A stretch of 64,000 nucleotides of DNA from Paulinella micropora (Eukaryota; Cercozoa; Imbricatea; Euglyphida; Paulinellidae), in assembly GCA_019918135.1 (NCBI GenBank), contig WBZZ01005325.1, positions 40,001 through 104,000 of the forward strand. Reading direction: 5' to 3'. Within the stretch, counting starts at the first letter, position 1; the number at the start of each line of letters is the position of its first letter. A program made the translations under genes and the position numbers. Positions 7,843 to 15,149 of the stretch are shown one piece after another. The notes under the pieces are model-generated. The model had not been told where the DNA came from, did no database searches, and worked only from the letters and a program-made list of their open reading frames with translations.

Positions 7843-9696
7843 ATGAAAAAATTAAGAAGAGGAGGTGTGCGAAAACAACGGCCCCCCAGAATATACAGAA
7901 CCAAAGATGGCAAGCCGTACATTAAAGTGAAAGGCAAACGAGCATATCTCAACTTTGGCGAGAAAACGAATGACCTTTCAACACTTCAAATTGTTAAACT
8001 GTTTTTGAAATATATGAACAAACCCAAACGGCGAAGTAAAGCCCGCGAGAAAGTAATTAAATCCGAATTCAACCGTCTTGAACACGAGAACCGCAATCAG
8101 GTAAATAATCAACTAGATAAACTCAAACTGGAAAAGTATGACCGCCTACACGAACTAGAAAAGAAAGACAAAGAAGCAAAAGAACAACAAAAGAAAATAG
8201 AAGAGCGAGAAGCCGAAACGAAAAGAAATGAACTCGCACTCATACAGACCGAAACAGCACAAGCTCAAAGAATGGCTACTATTGACGGAGAAATAAAAAG
8301 ACAAAATGCGATTAACGATGCTTTGGTTGAAAGAGCAAGAGCATTGAATGAAGTAAAAGGTGAACTGAAAAGAAGTGAAAGAAAACAAAGGGAAAGAAAA
8401 GGAAGACAGTATGTTTTGTCCGAAGAAGAAGCCATAGCATTTGCTGAGGAAATTAAGAGAAGGGAAGATGAAGCAAAACAACGACAAGACGATTTAAGAC
8501 AGCAAGCAATGGAAGCAGACCAGAAAGCGGAGGAATCCGACAGAAAAGCATTTATAGCAAATCTAGAAAGAGCTCAAACTTTATTTGCTAGTGGTGGCAA
8601 GAAAAGACAGATTAGTGTCAATAGTTTAGCAAAAAAGCTAGGGTGGAAAACGAGGGGGAGCAAACACGGAAACAAAGATGCCGAAGGCAGAACGGCCAAA
8701 GGTTATATCCAAGAAATCATAGCTGTTAGACAGGGCGAACTTAACATAACAGCTGGTATAACCCTTGAAGAATTGGAAAATGCTTTAATAGGTCTAACAG
8801 CACAGGGCGGAACTGGTGCGAAAAAATTGGAAGATATCATTAAAAAAATATTAACTAAGATGATGATAAAAAAGCATTTGAAACGAAGTGAATGGAAGAC
8901 CAAATCAAAGAAAAAAGAATTAGTAAATACTCTAATAAACAAAATGTATACAGACCCCAACACATATAAATCACTTTCAAATGAATTCCAGATACAACCA
9001 GAGCAACAACCACCACCACAACAACAACAGCCACCAGAGCAACAGACACCACCAGCCACCGAACCACCCACAGAAGAGCAACAACCAGCCACCCCCGAGG
9101 AACCACCAACAAAAGAGCAACAACAACCACCAGAAACACCACCAGAGCAACAACAACCACCACCAGAAGAGCAACAAAAAATACCAGAGAACTTAGCGGG
9201 AGCAGGAAGGGGTTTAATGACGGACGAAATAGACACCATTATGAGAAAGCACGATTGGTATTTGGGAACAGTAGCCAGCGACGAAATACACAATCTGAAA
9301 CCAGAAAAAAGAAAGAAGTATGGATTTATAATGAACTTAGATAAGTCTAGCCAACCAGGCTCACATTGGATTGCTGTTTGGATTGACACCATTAAAGATG
9401 ACTCTATTGAAATCTACGACCCGCTCGCACTTTATAATCCGACTGAGCTATTTCTACACCAAATGAAACAGCTTATTGAAAAGAGTAAGCCGAACACATA
9501 CCTACTTATGAAAGTCAATCAAGTCAAAAACCAATCAAACACCTCAGACACTTGCGGTTGGCATAGTATGAGATTTCTCCAAGAGCGTGCAAAAGGAAAC
9601 CGCTTCAAATTCGCGAGCGGTTGGACTGATTTGAAAGAAAAAGAAGCCGATGAGTTGAAAGTCCAGAACGGCTATGGCTTTGATACATATATATAA
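7843..9696 (+). CDS. Adenain/Ulp1-like maturation protease on a long coiled-coil arm
   Basis: 617 residues. Residues 1-70 form a basic start (LRRGGVRKQR). About 70-250 is a long charged coiled coil, 250-375 a basic alpha-rich region with FASGGKKRQ, and about 380-450 a Pro/Gln repeat linker. The C-terminal 170 residues are a cysteine protease of the adenain/Ulp1 fold: His in GSHWIAVWID (about H508), Asp in IEIYDPL (about D526), and Gln and Cys in NQ...DTCGWH (Cys about 571). It would cut virion precursors during assembly. Known capsid proteases of this fold have about 200 residues, so the arm is unusual; it may position the enzyme inside the particle. Confidence 0.85.
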   Translation: MKKLRRGGVRKQRPPRIYRTKDGKPYIKVKGKRAYLNFGEKTNDLSTLQIVKLFLKYMNKPKRRSKAREKVIKSEFNRLEHENRNQVNNQLDKLKLEKYDRLHELEKKDKEAKEQQKKIEEREAETKRNELALIQTETAQAQRMATIDGEIKRQNAINDALVERARALNEVKGELKRSERKQRERKGRQYVLSEEEAIAFAEEIKRREDEAKQRQDDLRQQAMEADQKAEESDRKAFIANLERAQTLFASGGKKRQISVNSLAKKLGWKTRGSKHGNKDAEGRTAKGYIQEIIAVRQGELNITAGITLEELENALIGLTAQGGTGAKKLEDIIKKILTKMMIKKHLKRSEWKTKSKKKELVNTLINKMYTDPNTYKSLSNEFQIQPEQQPPPQQQQPPEQQTPPATEPPTEEQQPATPEEPPTKEQQQPPETPPEQQQPPPEEQQKIPENLAGAGRGLMTDEIDTIMRKHDWYLGTVASDEIHNLKPEKRKKYGFIMNLDKSSQPGSHWIAVWIDTIKDDSIEIYDPLALYNPTELFLHQMKQLIEKSKPNTYLLMKVNQVKNQSNTSDTCGWHSMRFLQERAKGNRFKFASGWTDLKEKEADELKVQNGYGFDTYI

Positions 9697-9722
9697 AAAA
9701 TATTTATCTGCTAATATATACA

Positions 9723-10535
9723 ATGGAGTATAGGGGAGGTAGGAGCTCTAACATTTACTATGTCAACAGTAAAAATAGGATAAACGGCACAGACAGTGAT
9801 TTCACTCACGCCATTGATATGAAATCGCTAGACAACCCGACACACTGTAAAATTTTACATATCTATGTGCCGAAATCGTATTATTCTGTTTCTTCGCCAT
9901 ACAATACTTTTACACTTAGTGAAGACGGGTATGAGGCTCTGATTACGATACCCGAGGGCAACTACACAATGAACAACTTAAAAAATAAACTGGCCGAGGT
10001 GCTAACCGCAGAAAGCCCCAATGACTACACATACACAATAACAAGCAACAATACCAATACCGATCCAGAAGACGGCAAGCTGTTATTTACCGTAGCGAAC
10101 AACGGAGGCATCCAACCACGGTTTATATTTGACGGAGAAACTCGCATTCACGAAGTAATGGGTTTTGACCGCGACTCAACATATTTCTTTGCTAATAATA
10201 CTATTAGGTCGCCGAATGTCATAATCTTGACTGGCGAAAAAACTTTGTATCTTCAATCAGACCTCGTTGGGGAAGGCGATAATCACGTATTACAGGAAAT
10301 ATATACCGCGAATGAAATACCGTTTGGCTCTGTTATCTACGACGGCTCGGGTAGTGAATACGGCAAAATATTGTCTACTAGTTCAAGCAATGTGTATCGG
10401 TTTTACTTGACTGACGAAAACGACCAAGCCATTAACCTAAACGGTTTGGGTATTGTAATGACATTGTTGATTTACCGCGAGACGAATTATTTTAATTTAT
10501 TTACATCATTTTTCAATCTTCTTAAATCAAGGTAA
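9723..10535 (+). CDS. Penton-like minor capsid protein
   Basis: 270 residues. The start MEYRGGRSSNIYYVNSKNR is followed by SDFTHAIDM, VPKSYYSVSSPYNTFTL, a GNYTMNNLKNKLAE segment and VMGFDR. This is the order of landmarks in virophage/PLV penton (single jelly-roll) proteins, which close the five-fold vertices. It lies immediately before the major capsid gene, as in most relatives. The RGG at residues 4-6 may be a processing site. The upstream CTAATATATACA is the promoter-like motif. Confidence 0.82.
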   Translation: MEYRGGRSSNIYYVNSKNRINGTDSDFTHAIDMKSLDNPTHCKILHIYVPKSYYSVSSPYNTFTLSEDGYEALITIPEGNYTMNNLKNKLAEVLTAESPNDYTYTITSNNTNTDPEDGKLLFTVANNGGIQPRFIFDGETRIHEVMGFDRDSTYFFANNTIRSPNVIILTGEKTLYLQSDLVGEGDNHVLQEIYTANEIPFGSVIYDGSGSEYGKILSTSSSNVYRFYLTDENDQAINLNGLGIVMTLLIYRETNYFNLFTSFFNLLKSR

Positions 10536-10544
10536 TTAATTAAT

Positions 10545-10598
10545 TTATTTTTTTTCTCATATTAAAATATAGGACAACCGAAAAAAGAGGAAAAACAA
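10545..10598 (+). promoter_or_regulatory. Promoter region of the major capsid gene
   Basis: A T-run (about 10,546-10,555), then CTCATATTAAAATATAGG, then an A/G-rich leader (AAAAAAGAGGAAAAACAA) directly before ATG 10,599. The A-rich leader is longer than at other genes and might favour strong translation; that is inference. Confidence 0.5.
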
Positions 10599-12125
10599 AT
10601 GCCTACACAACACGGAGGCGAACTAGATTTTAGCAGGACTGACTACATCAGTGCTTCTTATCGCTTGAATAAGCTTACCCCTCGTGAGGGTTCTATTAAT
10701 ATCACTGTTTCTACCGCGGGAGGACAGGAAAGCAACTTTGACCTTATTAGTCGCCCATTTAACTTGGCTCGCTCTGTTTTGAGTTTTAATTATGCCCCAG
10801 ATGCGAAGGCTGGAAACTACAATAAATGCTTTATGGACTGTCTGGCACCAATTAGACAGATTCAATTGATTACGAGAGGTGGTGTTTATCTTTGCGACAT
10901 TAATGAAGTCGGAAATATCACTAAGATGATTTGGAAACCCGAAACCTCCATTGATGATTTACTAGCTTTGGAAAATCACGACAATGGAAGTGGAGCTGGT
11001 TGTATGCTTCAAAAGTGTAATGCTACAACTACATTTCAACCCGCCAGTGATGCTACAAGGTTGGCCGCATTGGAAACGGCATTGGCTGCTTCGGCGGCTG
11101 GCGGAAATTCACAAGCACAAGTTGATACAGCTATTGATGTTGCGAAGGCTCAGGTTCAGGCCGCATTACAGGCTTGGATGGCACAGCCCACCACAAATGC
11201 TCGCCGACACGATGATACCCTTATTGCGAATGAGACTGGCACGAGTAAGTTCGTTAATGTTGCTTTTAATGAGGCTAAGTATTTTTCAGCTGGAACTATT
11301 AACAATGCCAGCCCGAGTGTTAATGTTAAGATTAATCTTGGAATGCTTTACAATACTATTTTTGCTCTGGATAAAACTATTATGTTTCCAGAAATTTTGA
11401 CCTTGCGGATTGTTTGGCAACAGACACCCAAAATCTTTTATTATAACAATGATGCTCTTTCTACTGGCGGAGGCACTGTTGCGGCAGCTGATTTAAATGT
11501 TAGTATTACTAATCTCAGCCTGTTCTTAGCTGTTGAAACTAACCCCGATGTCGTTCAATCAATTCAACAGAAGATTATGAGCCCCGAAGGTATGAGCTTC
11601 AACATTGATTATTCTTATTTGTATAAAAATACCGTCGGAGTGGCTTCAACTTCTCAAAATGTTATCCTTAGATTTGACAGAGGCCACGGACGGCAAATTA
11701 AGAAAATTTATCATTCTGTTTTCAATACGACTGAAAATAAGAACACCGCTTATGACAATAGCAACCTGCTCGGTTCTAAGGTCCAAACTTTTTATACTAC
11801 ACTAGACGGAGCACGACTTCAAGAATTCAATGTTGATTGTCAAACTGGAAAACTAGAAGACTATATGTATCTTAAACCGAAGTTGGAAGGCTCTTCTTTG
11901 ATGAATAGCAATGTTTATCAATACAACTGGGTTTGGTGCGATAGCTTTGACAATACTCGCCCTCTGTGGAGCAAGGACCAAAATGAAATCAGCGGACTTT
12001 CCCTAGACACCGAGCGACGATGGGAGTTTATCGCAACCACTGCGAATATTGCGTCCAATCATTACACATTTGTCGTAACTCAGCAAGAAGTAAATGTTAA
12101 GAATGGCACCATTACTAGAAATTAA
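10599..12125 (+). CDS. Major capsid protein (double jelly-roll)
   Basis: 508 residues, the usual size range for PLV/virophage capsid proteins. The N-terminus reads MPTQHGGELDFSRTDYISAS. Supporting features are its place right after the penton gene in the ATPase-protease-penton-capsid module, the beta-rich sequence, aromatic-rich strands (VVQSIQQKIMSPEG; YNWVWCDSFDNT) and a C-terminal ATTANIASNHYTFVVTQQ segment resembling the final strand of the second jelly-roll. An Ala-rich insert (about residues 145-190) probably forms a surface tower. HGG near the start could be a cleavage site. Trimers would build the icosahedral shell. Confidence 0.85.
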   Translation: MPTQHGGELDFSRTDYISASYRLNKLTPREGSINITVSTAGGQESNFDLISRPFNLARSVLSFNYAPDAKAGNYNKCFMDCLAPIRQIQLITRGGVYLCDINEVGNITKMIWKPETSIDDLLALENHDNGSGAGCMLQKCNATTTFQPASDATRLAALETALAASAAGGNSQAQVDTAIDVAKAQVQAALQAWMAQPTTNARRHDDTLIANETGTSKFVNVAFNEAKYFSAGTINNASPSVNVKINLGMLYNTIFALDKTIMFPEILTLRIVWQQTPKIFYYNNDALSTGGGTVAAADLNVSITNLSLFLAVETNPDVVQSIQQKIMSPEGMSFNIDYSYLYKNTVGVASTSQNVILRFDRGHGRQIKKIYHSVFNTTENKNTAYDNSNLLGSKVQTFYTTLDGARLQEFNVDCQTGKLEDYMYLKPKLEGSSLMNSNVYQYNWVWCDSFDNTRPLWSKDQNEISGLSLDTERRWEFIATTANIASNHYTFVVTQQEVNVKNGTITRN

Positions 12126-12154
12126 ACAGTGGTAGTAAAGTAATATTTAAAATT

Positions 12155-12185
12155 TAGATTTATTTTTTTTAATAATATACGAACT
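12155..12185 (+). promoter_or_regulatory. T-run plus AATAATATA promoter
   Basis: TATTTTTTTTAATAATATACGAACT lies directly before ATG 12,186. One of the clearest instances of the element's common motif. Confidence 0.55.
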
Positions 12186-13442
12186 ATGACCACTCATCAG
12201 AGAAATTTAATCGCCCAAAATCCTGAGGGAGACTTCGTAAATGTCAAAGTCGGGTATGACGGACACATTGAAACGAATAATATGAAAACCGCCTTCGGTG
12301 AAGCATTAACCAGTTCATTAACACCAGTCTTACAGGAAATCTTTCCCTACACAGTTAATACACGGATATGGACGAAAACAGAAACGAAGGCGACCGTTTC
12401 ATTTAGCAGTAATATGGCTGAATTAAAAACAACCGCAGATGCTACTGCTAATGTGGTATTGACGAGTAAAAAAACAATAAAATACAGAACAGGTATGGGT
12501 GTCTTAGCCCGCTTCACTGCCTTATGGACTACTGATGAAACTAAGAATTATAGCTCATTTATTGGTATTGGTGATAATGATTTACAAAATGGCTTCTATT
12601 TCTACAAAAACAGAGATGCGGGTATGAATATTCTACATTGTAAGGGAGGAGTGCCTACCTTGGTTCAACAGGCTGGATGGAATGACCCGTGTGATGGAAC
12701 AGGCGATATGCCCTTACTGGATTGGACTAAGGGAAATGTATTTCAAATTCAATTTCAATATTTGGGCTTTGGTGCTATTAAGTTTTCAATTGAGAATCCA
12801 ACAACAGGCGAATTCCAGCTTGTCCATATGATTAAGTATGCGAATGCCAATACTGGTGTCAGTCTACGAAATACAACTCTCCCATTTGTAGCTCGTATCT
12901 ACAATATCAATCCAGGAAATGGAATACAAAGTTTGAAAACGGCCAGTTGTAGTATGTTTATTGAGGGCACCAACACTGTTAATTCAAGCATAACAAACGA
13001 AGCGGAAGGAGATGAAAAGGCGAGCACCACGGAAAGCCCAATCCTCAGCATAAAAAATAAAACAACTTTTGATGGTGGTGCGACAAATTATTCAATTGTT
13101 TACCCAACTCTCGTGAGTATTTCAAACGAAGATACCAAAGTTAATATAGTGCGAATTGTGAAAACAACTGGTGCCCTTACGGCTGAGAACTTTGCCGATA
13201 TTGATGCCAAAACTTCAATTGTGTCAAAGGACACCGCTGCGACTGCCCTAGGTGGTGCTACTATAACGGATGTAATTCTAAAACTGTATGTTAATGCTAC
13301 TTCAAGCCAGCTTATTGACCTGCGAACCTATGACATTCAACTATCTCCTGGCGAAAATCTAACATTTTTACAAAAGTCTGTATCTACTGTCGCGAATGGA
13401 GGAAATGTGAGTGCTATCGTTAATTTCGTAGAAGATCACTAA
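12186..13442 (+). CDS. Probable beta-rich structural (spike or head-fibre-like) protein
   Basis: 418 residues, beta-rich, no membrane span. The order FGEALTSSLTPVLQEIFPY, VNTRIW, a substituted Ser/Thr stretch, KTIKYRTGMGVLARFTAL, then GIGD..NGFYFYKN recalls proteins encoded near tail or head genes of many phages (a YRPG.....FTALF-type core), where they are thought to form particle decorations. The second half (from about 270) is a separate beta domain with ILSIKNKTTFDG and LRTYDIQLSPGE. It follows the capsid gene in the same direction and shares the late-type promoter. Function is inferred from position and phage similarity only. Confidence 0.55.
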   Translation: MTTHQRNLIAQNPEGDFVNVKVGYDGHIETNNMKTAFGEALTSSLTPVLQEIFPYTVNTRIWTKTETKATVSFSSNMAELKTTADATANVVLTSKKTIKYRTGMGVLARFTALWTTDETKNYSSFIGIGDNDLQNGFYFYKNRDAGMNILHCKGGVPTLVQQAGWNDPCDGTGDMPLLDWTKGNVFQIQFQYLGFGAIKFSIENPTTGEFQLVHMIKYANANTGVSLRNTTLPFVARIYNINPGNGIQSLKTASCSMFIEGTNTVNSSITNEAEGDEKASTTESPILSIKNKTTFDGGATNYSIVYPTLVSISNEDTKVNIVRIVKTTGALTAENFADIDAKTSIVSKDTAATALGGATITDVILKLYVNATSSQLIDLRTYDIQLSPGENLTFLQKSVSTVANGGNVSAIVNFVEDH

Positions 13443-13449
13443 TTATTTA

Positions 13450-13484
13450 TTTTTGTAATATTTTTTTTCTGTAATAATATAGTA
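13450..13484 (+). promoter_or_regulatory. T-run plus TAATAATATAG promoter
   Basis: ATATTTTTTTTCTGTAATAATATAGTA runs into ATG 13,485, again T-run then TAATATA. Confidence 0.55.
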
Positions 13485-14123
13485 ATGTATAGTCGTAAGT
13501 TGTATGTTGTGGGTGGTAGGCGGTTTCTAACAAAAACATCTATCAAATCCTACATAAGAAGAATGATAAACAAATATAACGATGGTGAAGTGCTGAACCC
13601 AGAAGATAGCAATTTCGTGCTAGACCTAATAACCCATCACCCTTGTCTAAAAAATGGCATCGTTGATGTTGAAAGTAATTTGACCACGGGAAGGAAACAC
13701 TTTCGTGTAGATGGTAAGCCGTTTTCGTGGAATTGCTGTGTTGACCTTATAGGGCTTAGCAAATTAAAAAAAATGGCGAGAGTGATAAAAGAAGCAAGCA
13801 GGAATACAATAAGACCTCAAATACAAGAATATCTTGACCTTATGGCTATTGATGTATTCGTAGAACCCAGATACATATGCGAAATAAGTGGTGGTATATA
13901 TGAGCGGGTTGATGTCCACGTAGACCACCACTTTGACATCATACAATTCAAAGATATCCTTCAACAATACCTTGAAGTGAATAGAGAATTAGAAGTTGAA
14001 GACGGTTTATTGAAAGAACCGCATTTTACCAAATTTAGCGACTTCCACAAACAGAAAGCAATACTACGGGTTATAAAAAAAGAAATCAATATAAGAGGTA
14101 AAATGTATCTCCTACGGCGATAG
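13485..14123 (+). CDS. DUF3223-like protein
   Basis: 212 residues. The first 90 follow the DUF3223 layout: RRFLTKTSIKSYIRRMINKY, then a segment ending DSNFVLDLITHHPC, a KNGIVDV strand, a variable loop, GRKHFRVDG and a closing FSWNCCVDL. DUF3223 occurs in plastid/rRNA-maturation proteins of the DCL type and in viral and phage proteins next to nucleases, and is thought to bind or cut nucleic acid; no clear active site is known to me. The C-terminal 120 residues are unrecognised and mostly helical. The 3' end overlaps the convergent ExoX-like gene by 12 bases. Confidence 0.6.
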   Translation: MYSRKLYVVGGRRFLTKTSIKSYIRRMINKYNDGEVLNPEDSNFVLDLITHHPCLKNGIVDVESNLTTGRKHFRVDGKPFSWNCCVDLIGLSKLKKMARVIKEASRNTIRPQIQEYLDLMAIDVFVEPRYICEISGGIYERVDVHVDHHFDIIQFKDILQQYLEVNRELEVEDGLLKEPHFTKFSDFHKQKAILRVIKKEINIRGKMYLLRR

Positions 14124-14396
14124 ACAGTACCTCTTCAATTCGTCTTTATTACTACACCACGGCTGACGAACTAGCCATTCAATATATGGCTTGTCAATCT
14201 TGGCGATGTCTTCTATTTTTTTGCCCTTGTATTTGCCGAAGTGAAATGTGTCTTTGGGTTGAGCATTTCTCATTTCTTCAATCGCTTTTATTTCGTCGTG
14301 TATTACCTTTTGAACATCGGCAAGAGAAAACGATTTATTTTCGCTTTCAATTGATAGTTGTTGGAACTTCTCGCACAGTCTAGTTAGGGCGGACAT
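14112..14396 (-). CDS. Small protein with ExoX-like C-terminal domain
   Basis: 94 residues from ATG 14,396; an in-frame upstream ATG at 14,549 would run through the promoter of the lipase gene and is rejected. The N-terminal half is helical. The C-terminal half reads FHFGKYKGKKIEDIAK, then PYIEWLVRQPW, matching the short domain found at the C-terminus of exodeoxyribonuclease X and as stand-alone copies in phages and large viruses. It probably binds DNA or assists a nuclease; no exonuclease domain is present here. Divergent from the lipase gene. Confidence 0.62.
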   Translation of the reverse strand: MSALTRLCEKFQQLSIESENKSFSLADVQKVIHDEIKAIEEMRNAQPKDTFHFGKYKGKKIEDIAKIDKPYIEWLVRQPWCSNKDELKRYCLSP

Positions 14397-14450
14397 AGTA
14401 GGGGGGTGTATATAGTAGGAAGTATAAAAATAAAAAATTAATAATATAGA
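14397..14450. promoter_or_regulatory. Divergent promoter between ExoX-like and lipase genes
   Basis: Contains GTGTATATAGTAGG near the minus-strand start and AAAAAATTAATAATATAGA directly before ATG 14,451. The latter is the common TAATATA-type element. Confidence 0.5.
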
Positions 14451-15140
14451 ATGAGTGAATGGGTTAAGTTCGTTAAGGCTTACTCCGTCAAACATAGCAT
14501 AAGCTATGGGGAGGCATTGAAAAAAGCTGGTAAGGAATACAGAAAGCAAAAAGGCGGTAATGCGGATTTATCGGAGGATGTATATTTGTCGCGGTCGGAT
14601 AGAAAAGGTGCGGACGGATGGAAGCCAGTTGCCAGCAAAGAAAAGTCAACGGTGTATGAAAAAGATGGCAACGCTATTGTAGCATTTAGAGGAAGTGTGG
14701 ATAAGCGGGACCTGTTAACAGATGTCGCATTAGTAAAGGGAGTATTAAAGAAAACTCCGAGATATAAAGAAGAACAGAAGTTGGTTGATAAGGTTATAAA
14801 GAAATATGGTAAAGATAACGTAGAGCTGACGGGACATAGCCTTGGCGGGACTATTGCGAAAGATTTAAGCCGACAAACAGGTGTAAAGGCTACCACATAC
14901 AATAAAGGCAGTAGCACGAAGGACCTAATTGAAGGAGTTATTGACAGAGTGGCTGTGAAAGTTAATCCAAAAGGTAAGCGGGCGAAGACTGCGAAGCTGA
15001 CCACGAACTACCGAACCGCATTTGACCCCGTTTCATTGTTAGGGGCGACGGCTGTAAATACTAAGTTAGTGAAACCAAAAAAAGGAATTCATACGATTAG
15101 GAGCTTCAAGGGTAAAGGAGCCAAAAAAATATATCTATAA
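14451..15140 (+). CDS. Lipase-like alpha/beta hydrolase
   Basis: 229 residues. The N-terminal segment (WVKFVKAYSVKHSISYGEAL, then KAGKEYRKQKGG) is a motif seen at the start of several giant-virus and virophage proteins. The hydrolase core has IVAFRGSVDKRD as the expected oxyanion strand and the nucleophile elbow GHSLGG (Ser about 130), with an Asp in AFDPVSL and a His in the closing GIHTIRSF as likely triad partners. Class-3-type lipases cleave ester bonds in lipids. In PLVs it may act on host membranes during entry or exit. QKGG near residue 35 may be a processing site. It ends nine bases from the convergent polymerase gene. Confidence 0.82.
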   Translation: MSEWVKFVKAYSVKHSISYGEALKKAGKEYRKQKGGNADLSEDVYLSRSDRKGADGWKPVASKEKSTVYEKDGNAIVAFRGSVDKRDLLTDVALVKGVLKKTPRYKEEQKLVDKVIKKYGKDNVELTGHSLGGTIAKDLSRQTGVKATTYNKGSSTKDLIEGVIDRVAVKVNPKGKRAKTAKLTTNYRTAFDPVSLLGATAVNTKLVKPKKGIHTIRSFKGKGAKKIYL

Positions 15141-15149
15141 GTTAAGTTT

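Noticed and set aside
8703-9392. Minus-strand frames of Cys/Gly/Val type
   Set aside because: Antisense of the Pro/Gln linker of the protease gene.
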